Source: Verrucomicrobiota bacterium (GTDB lineage Bacteria; Verrucomicrobiota; Kiritimatiellia; JAHIZV01). From it: DNA of 38,760 bases. The stretch is from positions 1 to 38,760 of the forward strand of contig JAHIZV010000024.1 in NCBI GenBank assembly GCA_018814445.1, given 5' to 3'. Position numbers and translations under genes: made by a program. Under the pieces are notes generated by a model. That model was not told the DNA's origin. It made no database searches and saw only the letters and a program-made list of their open reading frames with translations. Below, one piece after another: positions 15,553 to 25,544 of the stretch (its first letter is position 1; each line of letters opens with the position of its first letter).

Positions 15553-16113
15553 TTGAAAATAGTCGTTGGTTTGGGAAACCCCGGCAGGGAATACGAGCGT
15601 ACGCGACACAATGTCGGTTTTGAGGTGATGGACCGTCTGGCGGCTGGAGAAGATGTCCGGTTCCGGAAAAGCTGGCGCGTGAATGCACGGATTGCGAAGA
15701 CGAGTCTGGGACCGGAGCAGGTTCAGCTCGTGAAGCCGCAAGGCTACATGAACAGGAGTGGAGAGGTCGTGGCTCCGCTGATCAGGAAGCTGGGAAAGCG
15801 GGCCAGCGACTTGATAGTGATTGTTGACGACATCGATTTGGAGTGCGGCAGGATCCGAATCCGGGCGAAAGGCGGCGCAGGCGGGCACAACGGTCTGAAA
15901 TCGATGATAGGTTGTCTCGGCGGCGAAGAGTTTACGCGGATTCGCGTCGGGGTCGGGCCTCGGCCCGATGGAGAGAATTTAGTTGAACATGTGCTCTCGG
16001 CGTTCACTGCGGAAGAGCGCAGAAAAGTAGACCAGGGAATAGAACAAGCTGTGGAAGCCGTGATCCACGTCATCGAAGAAGGTGTGGAATCAGGGATGAA
16101 CAGATTTAATTAG
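15553..16113 (+). CDS. pth: peptidyl-tRNA hydrolase
   Basis: Releases tRNA from peptidyl-tRNA dropped during translation (cytosol). The 186 residues match the bacterial family. The start VVGLGNPGREYERTRHNVGFEV carries the catalytic His in TRHNVGF (about residue 20). KPQGYMNRSGEVV, the active-site Asp in IVIVDDIDLECGRIR and KGGAGGHNGLKSM are all present. The start is TTG 15553, as the conserved motif begins two codons later; GGGGAA lies 9 nt upstream. Confidence 0.96.
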   Translation: MKIVVGLGNPGREYERTRHNVGFEVMDRLAAGEDVRFRKSWRVNARIAKTSLGPEQVQLVKPQGYMNRSGEVVAPLIRKLGKRASDLIVIVDDIDLECGRIRIRAKGGAGGHNGLKSMIGCLGGEEFTRIRVGVGPRPDGENLVEHVLSAFTAEERRKVDQGIEQAVEAVIHVIEEGVESGMNRFN

Positions 16114-16147
16114 ATAGACCGGCGGCGCGGGTCGCGAGGAGGCCACA

Positions 16148-16486
16148 TTGAATAAGTATGAAGGTATGTTCATTCTTCCTGAGCGAATCAAGGAAGAAGC
16201 ATTGGATGACGTTCTCGGCAGGGTGAAGGCGGAGATCGAGAAACTCGGAGGCGTTGTAGCCAGCATGACGCGTCTTGGGAAAAGGACTTTTGCGCGCGCC
16301 ATGCAGAAGCAGGACGGGGGGCAGTTTGTCGTCATCAACTTCTCAGTAGAGGGGGACAGGATATCGGATCTGCACAAGCGGATGCTACTGGACGATGACG
16401 TATTCCGCGTGCAGATTGTGCGGGCGGAAGAGGGCATAGCCGCAGGCGCATCGGCTGGAGGAGGAGACAATGGTATCTCTGAATAG
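16148..16486 (+). CDS. rpsF: 30S ribosomal protein bS6
   Basis: Small-subunit protein that pairs with bS18. It has 112 residues: KYEGMFILPERIKEEALDDV at the start, then KLGGVVASMTRLGKRTFA and FVVINFSVEGDRISDLHKRM. The start is TTG 16148 with GAGGAGG at 16138-16144 upstream. Its 3' end overlaps ssb by 17 nt. The order rpsF-ssb-rpsR-rplI-dnaB is a conserved bacterial arrangement. Confidence 0.95.
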   Translation: MNKYEGMFILPERIKEEALDDVLGRVKAEIEKLGGVVASMTRLGKRTFARAMQKQDGGQFVVINFSVEGDRISDLHKRMLLDDDVFRVQIVRAEEGIAAGASAGGGDNGISE

Positions 16487-16916
16487 AGTGATTCTGGCTG
16501 GCAATCTCACGAGGGATCCTGAAGTCCGCTATACCCCGTCGGGGAATGCTGTGGCCGACCTGAATCTTGCCGTGAACCGCGTCTACACGGTCAACGGCGA
16601 GCAGAAAGAGGAAGTCTGCTACGTGGGTGTGGTCGTTTGGGGCCGCCAGGCGGAGACAAGCGGCGAGTATCTGTCAAAAGGGTCTCCCGTCTTGATCGAA
16701 GGTATTCTGCAGTATGATCAGTGGGAAACTGAGAACGGAGATAAGAGGAGCCGTCTGCGCGTAAGGGCGGACAGGGTTCAGTTCCTCGGATCCCCGAAAA
16801 AAGGTGAGTATGGAGACGCGCCGCAAGGAAAGCGAAGCAGCAAGCCTCCTCAGGAAGATGTGCCTCCGGCACCTCCAAAGGGTGACGAAGGGGACGACGA
16901 CGACCTGCCTTTCTAA
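16470..16916 (+). CDS. ssb: single-stranded DNA-binding protein
   Basis: Coats single-stranded DNA in replication and repair. It has 148 residues. The OB fold covers about 1-108 ([52 protein letters not shown]). A Pro/Lys/Asp-rich linker follows, ending in the acidic partner-binding tip DDDDLPF. The ATG at 16470 has GGAGGAG upstream and starts inside the end of rpsF, suggesting coupled translation. Confidence 0.96.
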   Translation: MVSLNRVILAGNLTRDPEVRYTPSGNAVADLNLAVNRVYTVNGEQKEEVCYVGVVVWGRQAETSGEYLSKGSPVLIEGILQYDQWETENGDKRSRLRVRADRVQFLGSPKKGEYGDAPQGKRSSKPPQEDVPPAPPKGDEGDDDDLPF

Positions 16917-16939
16917 GTAAAGATAAAGGGAAACAGAGA

Positions 16940-17194
16940 ATGAAGAGACAGAGGTCAAACGGACCAAGAAACAGCGACAGAATGACGCTCAATGACCGCA
17001 TGCCCGGCAAGCGGATATGTAAACACCTGGAAGGTGTTGAGAACGTCGACTACAAGGATCATGAGCTTCTCCGGAAATTCATGACGGAACGGGGCAAGAT
17101 CATGAGTCGACGCACTACGTACGCCACCGCGAAGCAGCAGCGGCAAATCAAGCGGGCGATCAGGCGCGCACGGATCATGGGGTTGTTACCGTAA
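16940..17194 (+). CDS. rpsR: 30S ribosomal protein bS18
   Basis: The 84-residue basic protein binds bS6 in the small-subunit platform. [20 protein letters not shown] and [19 protein letters not shown] are the family core, followed by [14 protein letters not shown]. The N-terminal extension [14 protein letters not shown] is basic and likely disordered. AAAGGGAAA lies upstream of ATG 16940. Confidence 0.95.
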   Translation: MKRQRSNGPRNSDRMTLNDRMPGKRICKHLEGVENVDYKDHELLRKFMTERGKIMSRRTTYATAKQQRQIKRAIRRARIMGLLP

Positions 17195-17216
17195 TTCAGA
17201 CAGGACAGGTGATATC

Positions 17217-17666
17217 ATGGTGAAAGAAGTAATCCTTATGGCCGATGTCGACGGCCTTGGAGATCAGGGAGATGTGGTTAAAGTAGCCGATGGCTATGCG
17301 CGGAACTTTCTGCTTCCGAAGAATCTCGCGGCTCCGGTGACGGAAGCCACGAGACGTAAGCTGGAGGTCAAGCGGAAGCAGCAGGAAGAAGCACTGGTTG
17401 CGGGACTGTCGGCCGCGCAGAAACTGGCGGCGGCCATCTCCGCGGCTTCCTGTACCATTACCGTTAAGACGGGTGAAGAAGGCAAGCTGTTCGGGTCTGT
17501 CTCTTCCGCTGACATTGCCGAAAATCTGAAGCAGCAGGGACTCACGGTCGACAAATTGAAAATCGACCTGCCGGAGCCCCTGCGCGAGCTTGGTGTCTTC
17601 AACGTAGGCGTTAAGCTGCATCCTGAAGTCGCGGCTGAAATCAAAGTCTGGGTAGTCGAGGAATAA
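17217..17666 (+). CDS. rplI: 50S ribosomal protein bL9
   Basis: The 149-residue protein has an N-terminal rRNA-binding domain (VKEVILMADVDGLGDQGDVV; VADGYARNFLLPKNLA). A long connecting helix (about 45-75) and a C-terminal domain (TVKTGEEGKLFGSVSSADIA; VGVKLHPEVAAEIKVWV) follow. ATG 17217 has GACAGGTGA upstream. It lies between rpsR and dnaB. Confidence 0.95.
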   Translation: MVKEVILMADVDGLGDQGDVVKVADGYARNFLLPKNLAAPVTEATRRKLEVKRKQQEEALVAGLSAAQKLAAAISAASCTITVKTGEEGKLFGSVSSADIAENLKQQGLTVDKLKIDLPEPLRELGVFNVGVKLHPEVAAEIKVWVVEE

Positions 17667-17672
17667 GAACTG

Positions 17673-19103
17673 ATGACGAAAAAGATCACTCCTCATCTGG
17701 ACACGAAGAGTGATCGTATTCCGCCTTACAGCGAGAGGGCGGAGAGGTGTGTTTTGGGTGCCTCCCTCGTCGATGCGGCGCGCGTGATCGATCTTGCGAT
17801 CGAGCGTCAACTCACTCCTGAATCCTTCTACGTTCCCGCCAACAGATCTCTGTTTTCCCTCCTGGTCGAGATGAGCCAGAGCGGGCAGGCTGTCGATCTT
17901 CTTACGGTGGGAGAACGCCTGCGCGACGCGGGACAATTGGATTCCGTCGGGGGCATGACAAATCTGGAGAACCTGGTCGATGAGACCCCGACGGCGGCTA
18001 ATGCCGAGCACTATATCGACATCGTTCATCAGAAGTTCGTGTTGCGGGAGATCATCGAGAAGGCGCGCGAGGCGATTGATGAGTGCTACGAAGCGGAGCA
18101 GGACGCTGACGAGATTCTGAATAATACGGAGCAGTCGTTCTTTCGCATAAGCGAACTGAAGCACGATGCAGTCCGGCCCTGGGGCGACATGGTCAAGCAG
18201 ACCATGGAGAATATCGAGAGCATCTTTCAGGGCCGCGTAACTTCATCGGGTATACCGACGGGGTTCTCCGAGATCGACCAGCTTCTTCTCGGTTTGCAAC
18301 CGAGCGATATGATCATACTGGCCGCCCGGCCTTCCATGGGCAAAACTTCATTGGCGATGAATATTGCCGAGAATGCCGCGATCGCGACTCGAAGTGATCC
18401 GGAGGCCCGCCCCGTGGCAATCTTCAGCCTGGAAATGTCGTCGGAACAGCTTGTCCGGCGAATGGTTTGCTCGCGTGCGCGTGTTCCCTCCCAGCGTCTG
18501 AGAGAGGGATTTACATCGCCCAAGGACCACGGTGATCTCATGCAGTCGGCCGATGCTCTGCTTAAAGCGAACATCTATCTTGACGACACCCCGGGTCTTA
18601 CGGCGCTCGAACTGAGATCACGTGCCCGGAGAATGAAACGGCGATTTGATATCGGACTGGTTGTCGTAGACTATCTTCAACTCCTGCACTACCCGCAGTT
18701 CGGCAAAGAGGGCAGGCAGCGCGAGACGGCTGCAATATCGGGCGCCCTCAAAGCCATGGCCAAGGAACTGAGCATTCCAGTCCTGGTGCTGAGCCAGCTC
18801 AGCCGGGCGCCGGAAACGCGCGGGAGCTCTGCAATCCCGAAGCTCTCAGATCTGCGCGATTCCGGTTCGATTGAACAGGATGCCGACGTCGTGTGTCTCC
18901 TAAGAAGACCGTCCAAGTATCCGGATGATCCGGACTTCGATGACAAGCGGCTGGCTATCGTGGATATCGCCAAGCATAGAAACGGTCCCACGGGACAAGT
19001 GAAACTCAACTTTGAAGAAGAATATACGCGCTTTGAGAATCGTTCCCGGGAGATGGACCCGATGCACGGTTTTGAGCCCACCATGGGGGAGGATGAGATA
19101 TGA
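17673..19103 (+). CDS. dnaB: replicative DNA helicase DnaB
   Basis: Hexameric 5'-3' helicase that drives the replication fork. It has 476 residues with no intein. The N-terminal domain (YSERAERCVLGASLVDAAR; VGGMTNLENLVDETPTAANA) spans about 10-140 and the RecA-like domain begins near 185. The Walker A motif is ARPSMGKTSLAMN (about 217-229). IFSLEMSSEQLVRRM, the Walker B region VVVDYLQLL and LSQLSRAPETR are also present. ATG 17673 is 6 nt after rplI. It overlaps bamA by ATGA at 19100. Confidence 0.97.
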   Translation: MTKKITPHLDTKSDRIPPYSERAERCVLGASLVDAARVIDLAIERQLTPESFYVPANRSLFSLLVEMSQSGQAVDLLTVGERLRDAGQLDSVGGMTNLENLVDETPTAANAEHYIDIVHQKFVLREIIEKAREAIDECYEAEQDADEILNNTEQSFFRISELKHDAVRPWGDMVKQTMENIESIFQGRVTSSGIPTGFSEIDQLLLGLQPSDMIILAARPSMGKTSLAMNIAENAAIATRSDPEARPVAIFSLEMSSEQLVRRMVCSRARVPSQRLREGFTSPKDHGDLMQSADALLKANIYLDDTPGLTALELRSRARRMKRRFDIGLVVVDYLQLLHYPQFGKEGRQRETAAISGALKAMAKELSIPVLVLSQLSRAPETRGSSAIPKLSDLRDSGSIEQDADVVCLLRRPSKYPDDPDFDDKRLAIVDIAKHRNGPTGQVKLNFEEEYTRFENRSREMDPMHGFEPTMGEDEI

Positions 19104-21391
19104 GGTTCCATGGTGTCCGCCTCCTGGCGGGTGCTCTGCTGATGTTAGCTTTCCAGTCTGCGGCGTGGGCCGTGACAGTGAGGGAGGTTGGCGTCGAAGG
19201 CAGGGGCCCGGCACCCGTTGATGAAGATTTCGTGCGAGCCCATATCCTGGTCGCCGCAGGTGATGAGCTGGAAGCCCAGAACGTGGTCCGCGACGTTAAG
19301 AGTCTGAAGGATACCGGCAAGTTCTCCTATGTGGGATCGGAGTATGAGCGATCCGGCGATTACGTTATTCTCACCTACATCGTCGAGCAGAAACCGCGCA
19401 TACGACGCCTGCGCATTGAGGGGGCGGACTACATCGGCAACCACAAAGTGAAGAAGTGGCTCAAGCTTTCCGCGGGCGACGTGGTGGATGACGGGATTCT
19501 CGGAGACAAGTGCAGTGAGGCCAAGGCCGAGTATTCGGACCGGTATTTCTACAAAACGAAGTTCTCCTGGAATATCGAACCCATAGCGGGCACTACGGAT
19601 GCGAACGTGGTCGTGAAGGTGAAAGAGGGGCCGCGCGCGAGCGTCAGACGTATTTCCCTGGAAGGGAACGAAGCCATATCCGACCGCGAAATCAGAGATC
19701 GCATGGCTCAGAAGACGTGGCACATCTTCTCCTGGCTGACGAATTCCGGTCTCTATGAAGAAGATCGGCTGTCCGCGGACGTGGAGATGATCAAACGGCT
19801 CTACCGTGACAAGGGATACCTTGACGTGGAAGTCGATGGCCCGAAGGTGACTGAGGTAGGCAAACACAAGCTGGGTGTCAGCTACAGCATCAAGGAAGGC
19901 CGGGCATACGCGGTCGATGGAGTATCCGTTGCCGGTGTCACTTTGTTTGCGGAAGATGAGATTCTCAATCTGGTCAAGTTGGATGCGGGAAGCGTGGCCT
20001 CGATGCGGGTCATTGATCGAACGGCCCAGAAAATCAGGGACTACTACAGCAACCGCGGCTATCTCCGCACACAGGTCAGAAAGCAGCTGGATGCCGACGT
20101 ACCCGACGGTACGGTCAAGATAGCATATGAGGTGCGGGAAGGCACACTTGCGTCTGTCGGCGATGTCAGGATTCGCGGCAACAAGAGGACCAAGGACAAA
20201 GTCATCCGGCGAGAGTTGACCGTATTGCCCGGTGACAGAATGAACGAGGTGAAGGTCGATAAGAGTGAGCGCAGGCTACGGAATCTTGGTTTCTTTGAGA
20301 CCGTCACATCAAGCATAGAACCAACCGATGATCCCGGACTCTATGACGTGACCTTTGATGTCAAAGAGCAGAAGACGGGTCAGTTCCTGGTCGGCGCGGG
20401 CTTCTCGAGTGTGGACAAGTTGATCGGCTTTGCGGAGATATCTCAGGGCAATTTCGATATCAAAGGCTGGCCGAACTTCACGGGCGGCGGCCAGAAGATC
20501 AAGCTGCGCGGGCAGCTTGGCACTCAACGCCGGGATATTGAATTTACTTTCATCGAGCCCTGGTTCCTTGATCGCAAACTGTCCCTTGAGCTCAGCGCCT
20601 TCCAGCACGACCGTCGCTTTCTCAGTGACGACTACGATCAGAGAAACACGGGGGCCAGCGCGGGCATAGGTAAGGCCCTTGGCGGGTTCAACAGGATGAA
20701 CGTGACATATGGATATGAAATCATTGATGTGTACAACGTGGATGACTCTGTCTCAGACCTGATCAAGGCGGAGGAGGGCGACCGAAGTAAGAGTTATCTT
20801 CGCCTTGGCGTCACACATGATTCGCGTGACCACCCCTTTATTTCGACGCGCGGTTATCGGGCAAGTCTTACAGGTGAACTTGCCGGTGGTCCTCTGGCCG
20901 GTGAAACGGATCTTTACCGCGTGGACGCCAGGTACTCGCAGTACTGGTCGGTGTGGTGGAACCATGTGATCAATCTGCGCGGCTGGGGTGCGGCAGTTGA
21001 GGAGTATGGGGATTCCGATCATGTGCCGATTTTTGATCGGCTGTTTCTTGGCGGAGGTCGAACAATACGCGGGTTTAACTTCCGCGACGTCGGCCCGAAG
21101 GATGAAAGCGGCGAGCCGATCGGCGGGAGGACGGCGGCATACCTTACCGCCGAATATACGGTGCCCATTGTGGACAAAATCCGCTTTGCCGCCTTTTACG
21201 ACGCAGGCATGGTTTGGGAAGAAGCCTTTGACGCGGACTTCAGCAATCTGAACTCCAGCTACGGCATCGGTATCAGATTCGACATTCCTATGCTTCCTCT
21301 TCGTTTTGATTACGCGTGGCCCATTGAGGGAGACGACTTTACGAAGGATGACGGAGCTCGTTTCAACTTCATGATCGGATATGTGTATTGA
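19100..21391 (+). CDS. bamA: outer membrane protein assembly factor BamA (Omp85)
   Basis: Central insertase for beta-barrel proteins of the outer membrane. It has 763 residues. A signal peptide (about 1-24, ending AAWA) is followed by five POTRA-like repeats to about residue 425, recognisable by repeated VREG/IKEG and IRGNKRTKDKVIRREL-type segments. A 16-strand barrel follows. The conserved loop-6 area is FLGGGRTIRGFNFRDVGP (about 650-667, carrying the RGF motif), and the protein ends MLPLRFDYAWPIEGDDF...FMIGYVY. The start overlaps the dnaB stop by 4 nt. bamA, skp and lpxD together form an envelope-biogenesis group. Confidence 0.95.
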   Translation: MRFHGVRLLAGALLMLAFQSAAWAVTVREVGVEGRGPAPVDEDFVRAHILVAAGDELEAQNVVRDVKSLKDTGKFSYVGSEYERSGDYVILTYIVEQKPRIRRLRIEGADYIGNHKVKKWLKLSAGDVVDDGILGDKCSEAKAEYSDRYFYKTKFSWNIEPIAGTTDANVVVKVKEGPRASVRRISLEGNEAISDREIRDRMAQKTWHIFSWLTNSGLYEEDRLSADVEMIKRLYRDKGYLDVEVDGPKVTEVGKHKLGVSYSIKEGRAYAVDGVSVAGVTLFAEDEILNLVKLDAGSVASMRVIDRTAQKIRDYYSNRGYLRTQVRKQLDADVPDGTVKIAYEVREGTLASVGDVRIRGNKRTKDKVIRRELTVLPGDRMNEVKVDKSERRLRNLGFFETVTSSIEPTDDPGLYDVTFDVKEQKTGQFLVGAGFSSVDKLIGFAEISQGNFDIKGWPNFTGGGQKIKLRGQLGTQRRDIEFTFIEPWFLDRKLSLELSAFQHDRRFLSDDYDQRNTGASAGIGKALGGFNRMNVTYGYEIIDVYNVDDSVSDLIKAEEGDRSKSYLRLGVTHDSRDHPFISTRGYRASLTGELAGGPLAGETDLYRVDARYSQYWSVWWNHVINLRGWGAAVEEYGDSDHVPIFDRLFLGGGRTIRGFNFRDVGPKDESGEPIGGRTAAYLTAEYTVPIVDKIRFAAFYDAGMVWEEAFDADFSNLNSSYGIGIRFDIPMLPLRFDYAWPIEGDDFTKDDGARFNFMIGYVY

Positions 21392-21488
21392 TCAGGCGGG
21401 CCGAGTTGATATGCTTCAAACCTGATTTGAGTCCTGATCTCAATCCGGAAAGACTGAGAAACCTGCAAGAAACAAGTGGAGAGAAGCT

Positions 21489-22067
21489 ATGAAGCCTAGC
21501 ACATTTTTGATCAGCGCAGTTTGCGGCGCCCTGCTTATGGGTTCGGCGGCCACGGCCCTGGCGGAGGAGAAGATCGTCTTTGTCGACCTGGACAGGGCAT
21601 TCAACGAGTTCTTTAAGACAAAGCTTGCGGACGAACAGCTTCGCGAGCAGGCCGATGAGTACAATGAAGAGCGCGATACGATGGCTGATAAGAAGGCCAA
21701 GCTGGAAGAAGAATTCATGTCTCTGCGGGAAGAGTCGCAGAATACGGCGTTGAGCGAAGACGTGCGGGATCAGAAGCGTAACGATGCCGAGGAACGTCTC
21801 ATGGAGATTCGAGACTACGAGAGCAAACTCCGTCGTTTTGACGATTCACGGAAGCGGCAGCTTGAGGTGCAGGGCCGGCGGATGAGGAAACGGCTTCTTG
21901 AGGAGATCAAATCGACGATCCAGGACTACGCACGCAAGAAGGGCTATGACGCAGTCATCGACCTTTCCGCCCGGACCTGGATGGATGTCGAAGTGGTCCT
22001 CTTCAATGATGAGAAAGTCGATATTACGACGCAGGTACTCGACATCCTGAACGCCGGGAAGGAATAG
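21489..22067 (+). CDS. skp: periplasmic chaperone Skp/OmpH family
   Basis: Periplasmic holdase that escorts unfolded outer-membrane proteins to BamA. It has 192 residues. The signal peptide is about 1-25 (ending AATALA). A short beta start EKIVFVDLDRAFNEFFKTK follows, then long charged helices (about 45-140) likely to form the coiled-coil tentacles. The C-terminal part KGYDAVIDLSARTWMDVEVV completes the body. ATG 21489 has GGAGAGAAG upstream. It sits between bamA and lpxD, as in many Gram-negatives. Confidence 0.9.
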   Translation: MKPSTFLISAVCGALLMGSAATALAEEKIVFVDLDRAFNEFFKTKLADEQLREQADEYNEERDTMADKKAKLEEEFMSLREESQNTALSEDVRDQKRNDAEERLMEIRDYESKLRRFDDSRKRQLEVQGRRMRKRLLEEIKSTIQDYARKKGYDAVIDLSARTWMDVEVVLFNDEKVDITTQVLDILNAGKE

Positions 22068-22077
22068 AGAGGGCTAT

Positions 22078-23112
22078 ATGTCGTTGACCGTTGCGCAGAT
22101 TGCCGAGCGACTCGGCGGTGATTTAGAGGGTAAAGGCTCAGACGTTATCACGGGTGTTGCCGGCATAAGGGAGGCCGAGAAGGGCGATATCAGTTTTGTG
22201 GCGAACAAACGCTACGCGGTCGATGCGGAGGAAACGGGAGCGTCTGCGATCATCGTCGGAAAAGACTGGGATAAGCCCTGTTCTGGCGACATTATTCGTG
22301 TCGACAATCCCGATGCGGCATTTGCCTCTATCGCGGGGGAGTTTGCGCCCGAGACCATCGAGTTTGCAGCGGGGATTCATGCCTCTGCGGTAGTTGACCC
22401 GTCGGCAACGCTCGGGGATGACGTCTATGTTGGTCCGTGTTGCGTCATTGAGGCCGGGGCCGCAATCGGCGACAGGAGCGTTCTTGTGGCAGGGTGTTAT
22501 GTGGGCCACAGATCCCGAGTGGGTGCCGACTGTAAATTCTATCCCAACGTTTCAATCCGCGAGGGCTGTCTCATCGGCGACCGCGTTATTCTTCACAACG
22601 GCGCTGTCGTTGGCAGTGACGGCTTTGGTTACACTGTCGACAAGGAGGGGGTTCGCAAGAAGATACCCCAGATAGGGATTGTGACTATCGGTGACGATAC
22701 TGAACTTGGGGCGAATGTGACGATTGATCGTGCCCGCTTCGGAAAAACCCGCATCGGGCGGGGCGTCAAGATCGACAATCAGGTGCAGGTCGCGCACAAC
22801 GTGGTCATCGGCGACCATGCCGTAATCATTGCCCAGGTCGGCATTGCGGGAAGCACCACCATCGGAAAGCATTCTATCATCGCCGGGCAGGCTGGCGTTG
22901 CCGGACATCTCGTGATCGGCGAAGGCGCGATTGTCGGAGCGGCCGCTGGCGTAACGAAAGATATTCCGCCCAAGACATTTGTCTCGGGGTTCCCCGCCAT
23001 CCCGCACTCCAAATCCCAGCGTCTGCTGGCTCATATTGCGAAGCTTCCGGAGCTCAAAGAGAAAATCTCCGAGCTGGAAGATCGTCTGAACAAGCTCCAG
23101 CCGGAAGCCTGA
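22078..23112 (+). CDS. lpxD: UDP-3-O-acylglucosamine N-acyltransferase
   Basis: Third step of lipid A synthesis: N-acylation of UDP-3-O-acyl-glucosamine from acyl-ACP. It has 344 residues. The N-terminal uridine-binding domain covers about 1-100. The left-handed beta-helix of hexapeptide repeats runs from about 110 to 310. The catalytic-His region QVQVAHNVVIGDHAVI is near residue 238-253, and HNGAVVGSDGFGYTVD precedes it. A C-terminal helix (LPELKEKISELEDRLNKL) ends the protein. Start ATG 22078 lies 10 nt after skp. It shows that the cell makes lipid A and so has an LPS-type outer membrane. Confidence 0.96.
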   Translation: MSLTVAQIAERLGGDLEGKGSDVITGVAGIREAEKGDISFVANKRYAVDAEETGASAIIVGKDWDKPCSGDIIRVDNPDAAFASIAGEFAPETIEFAAGIHASAVVDPSATLGDDVYVGPCCVIEAGAAIGDRSVLVAGCYVGHRSRVGADCKFYPNVSIREGCLIGDRVILHNGAVVGSDGFGYTVDKEGVRKKIPQIGIVTIGDDTELGANVTIDRARFGKTRIGRGVKIDNQVQVAHNVVIGDHAVIIAQVGIAGSTTIGKHSIIAGQAGVAGHLVIGEGAIVGAAAGVTKDIPPKTFVSGFPAIPHSKSQRLLAHIAKLPELKEKISELEDRLNKLQPEA

Positions 23113-23315
23113 TCCGCCTTTGCGTCAGCAGCAGAATAGGCGTAAAGTCTTTTCCGGCTGTCTGAGTCTCTATTTTGTCACATGAAGTGTGACAGCATGG
23201 CGCAGTCTGTATTCACCATTGGTTACACATCTATTTTATGGGTAATCACTTACATCTTATGGTCATTCCGTGGCATGCGAACTGCTATTCAACAGACAGA
23301 ACGTGAGGTGAAGAG
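23113..23315 (+). promoter_or_regulatory. clpB upstream region with 7-nt inverted repeat and a direct repeat
   Basis: This is 203 nt without a gene. TGTCACA (23178-23184) and TGTGACA (23190-23196) form a perfect inverted repeat with a 5-nt spacer, a likely operator. A partial direct repeat (ACATCTATTTTATGG at 23227-23241; ACATCTTATGG at 23252-23262) follows. I see no CIRCE element and no convincing sigma-32-type promoter. GAGGTGAAGAG precedes the clpB ATG. Confidence 0.4.
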
Positions 23316-25544
23316 ATGCAGTTCGATAAATTCACAATGAGGGCGCAGGAAGCGGTTCGCGACACGCAGACGATTGCTGAGGAAATGCGGAACAGCGAGA
23401 TGCTTCCGGGACATCTTCTGTTGGCGCTGGTCCGGCAGGAGGGTGGTGTTGTGCGTTCTCTGCTGGCAAAAGTCGGCGTTTCCTCCGAGGCGTTGGCATC
23501 GGCATTCACCTCCCAGCTTGAGAAGGCGCCGAAAGTGGAAGGAGCCGCCGCTCAAATCTATATGTCGCAGGCAATGAAGAAGGCGCTTGATGCCGCCTTC
23601 ATGAAGTCTCGTGAGATGGGCGATGAGTATCTCAGTACCGAACATCTGCTGTTGGGCGTGATGGATGCGGCCGACAGCCATGTCCGCGATGTATTGAAGG
23701 AGCACGGCCTGACGTCAGATGCTGTCCTTGAAGCCTTGAGAGGTGTACGGGGAGCTCAGAAAGTCACAGATCCTTCGCCCGAGGACAAATATGAGGCGCT
23801 CAAGAAATACGGCCGCGACCTGACGGAAGCTGCACGCCGCGGAAAACTGGATCCGGTGATCGGAAGGGACGCAGAGATACGGCGGGTTGTGCAGGTGCTT
23901 TCCCGCCGAACGAAGAATAACCCCGTGCTTATAGGTGAACCCGGAGTCGGGAAAACCGCGATTGCCGAGGGACTGGCACAGCGAGTTGTAGCCGGCGACG
24001 TTCCTGATGGACTGAAGAACAAGAAAGTCGTTTCTCTGGATCTGGGGGCGATGCTTGCGGGTGCGAAGTATCGTGGCGAGTTTGAGGACCGCTTCAAAGC
24101 GTTTCTCAAGGAAGTGACCGGAAGTGACGGACAGATTGTCCTCTTTATCGATGAACTTCACACGCTTGTCGGGGCTGGGAGCGCGGAAGGCGCGGTAGAT
24201 GCGTCGAACATGATAAAACCGCCGCTTGCCCGCGGCGAATTGCGTTGCATCGGCGCGACCACGCTCGACGAATACAGAAAGCACATCGAAAAAGATCCCG
24301 CTCTTGAACGGCGATTTCAGCCAGTGCAGGTTTCCGAACCTTCGGTAGAAGACACGATAGGCATTCTGCGGGGTCTCCGGGAGCGTTACGAAGTCCACCA
24401 CGGGGTGAGGATACAGGATGCGGCTCTCGTGGCAGCCGCAAAACTCTCTCACCGCTATATCTCAGACCGCTTTCTGCCGGACAAGGCGATTGATCTCATG
24501 GATGAAGCGGCCAGCCGGCTGCGCATGGAAATCGATAGTGTGCCTGTTGAGATTGACGAAGTCGAACGCAGGATAACTCAGTTCGATATTGAGAAAGAGG
24601 CCCTGAAGAAGGAGAAGGATGAGAAGTCGAGGGAGAGGCTGAAGAGACTTGAAGCGGAGAGGGCGCGGCTTGACGAGGATCGCATGCGAATGAGGTTGCA
24701 CTGGCAACAGGAGAAGGCGCTCATCGGTGATATCCGCGCACTGACTGAAAGCCTGGATCTGATGAGAAGTCAGGCTGAGACCGCGAAAAGGGAAGGCGAC
24801 CTGGGCCGGACCGCGGAGATTCTATATGGGCAGATTCCGAATACTGAGAAACAGATAACGGAAGCACAGAAGAAGCTGTCCGTCCTCCAGAAAGACGTCC
24901 GGATGCTGAAGGAAGAAGTCGATGAAGAGGACATCGCGGATGTCGTATCGGCATGGACTCGTATCCCTGTCGCGAAACTCCTTCAGACAGAGAAAGAGAA
25001 ACTCCTTCAGATGGAGGAGCATCTGCAGAAGCGCGTGGTAGGACAGCGTGACGCCGTAGCCGCAGTTTCAAATGCGGTACGTCGCGCGAGGGCGGGCCTT
25101 CAAGACCCGAACCGGCCCATCGGCTCGTTCATTTTCCTTGGCCCGACGGGTGTAGGCAAAACCGAACTCGCGCGGGCGCTGGCGGAATTCCTGTTCGATG
25201 ACGAGCACGCAATGGTCAGGATCGACATGTCGGAGTTCATGGAGAAGCACAGTGTGAGCAGATTGATCGGAGCACCCCCGGGTTACGTGGGTTATGACGA
25301 AGGCGGCTATTTGACCGAACACATTCGCAGGAAGCCGTATTCCGTCGTTCTCTTTGACGAAATAGAGAAGGCGCATCCGGAGGTGTTTAACGTTCTTCTT
25401 CAGATACTTGATGACGGCCGGCTGACGGATGGACAGGGCCGCACAGTTGATTTCACGAACGCCGTGCTGGTAATGACCTCGAACATCGGTGGAGGAATCA
25501 TTCACGATACATTGTCGATGGCCGAGAGCGGGAGAAGTGAATAA
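23316..25544 (+). CDS. clpB: ATP-dependent chaperone ClpB, N-terminal part ending at an in-frame TAA
   Basis: ClpB disaggregase with a 742-residue open part. The Clp-N repeats cover about 1-145, NBD1 has Walker [14 protein letters not shown] (about 207-219), and the ClpB-type coiled-coil M domain is at about 405-525. NBD2 has Walker [14 protein letters not shown] near 610 and [20 protein letters not shown]. The frame stops at TAA 25542-25544, after [20 protein letters not shown]. The remaining ClpB sequence continues in the same frame. Ended here, the protein would lack the NBD2 arginine finger and D2-small domain, so it should be non-functional unless the stop is read through or is a sequence error. 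The full gene is 23316-25940 and about 875 codons, normal for ClpB. Confidence 0.9.
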   Translation: MQFDKFTMRAQEAVRDTQTIAEEMRNSEMLPGHLLLALVRQEGGVVRSLLAKVGVSSEALASAFTSQLEKAPKVEGAAAQIYMSQAMKKALDAAFMKSREMGDEYLSTEHLLLGVMDAADSHVRDVLKEHGLTSDAVLEALRGVRGAQKVTDPSPEDKYEALKKYGRDLTEAARRGKLDPVIGRDAEIRRVVQVLSRRTKNNPVLIGEPGVGKTAIAEGLAQRVVAGDVPDGLKNKKVVSLDLGAMLAGAKYRGEFEDRFKAFLKEVTGSDGQIVLFIDELHTLVGAGSAEGAVDASNMIKPPLARGELRCIGATTLDEYRKHIEKDPALERRFQPVQVSEPSVEDTIGILRGLRERYEVHHGVRIQDAALVAAAKLSHRYISDRFLPDKAIDLMDEAASRLRMEIDSVPVEIDEVERRITQFDIEKEALKKEKDEKSRERLKRLEAERARLDEDRMRMRLHWQQEKALIGDIRALTESLDLMRSQAETAKREGDLGRTAEILYGQIPNTEKQITEAQKKLSVLQKDVRMLKEEVDEEDIADVVSAWTRIPVAKLLQTEKEKLLQMEEHLQKRVVGQRDAVAAVSNAVRRARAGLQDPNRPIGSFIFLGPTGVGKTELARALAEFLFDDEHAMVRIDMSEFMEKHSVSRLIGAPPGYVGYDEGGYLTEHIRRKPYSVVLFDEIEKAHPEVFNVLLQILDDGRLTDGQGRTVDFTNAVLVMTSNIGGGIIHDTLSMAESGRSE

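Noticed and set aside
17673-19103. Intein in dnaB
   Set aside because: The length (476 residues) and continuous motifs exclude it.
23113-23160. CGCCT...AGGCG stem after lpxD as a terminator
   Set aside because: The stem is 5 bp with an 18-nt loop and no proper T-run.
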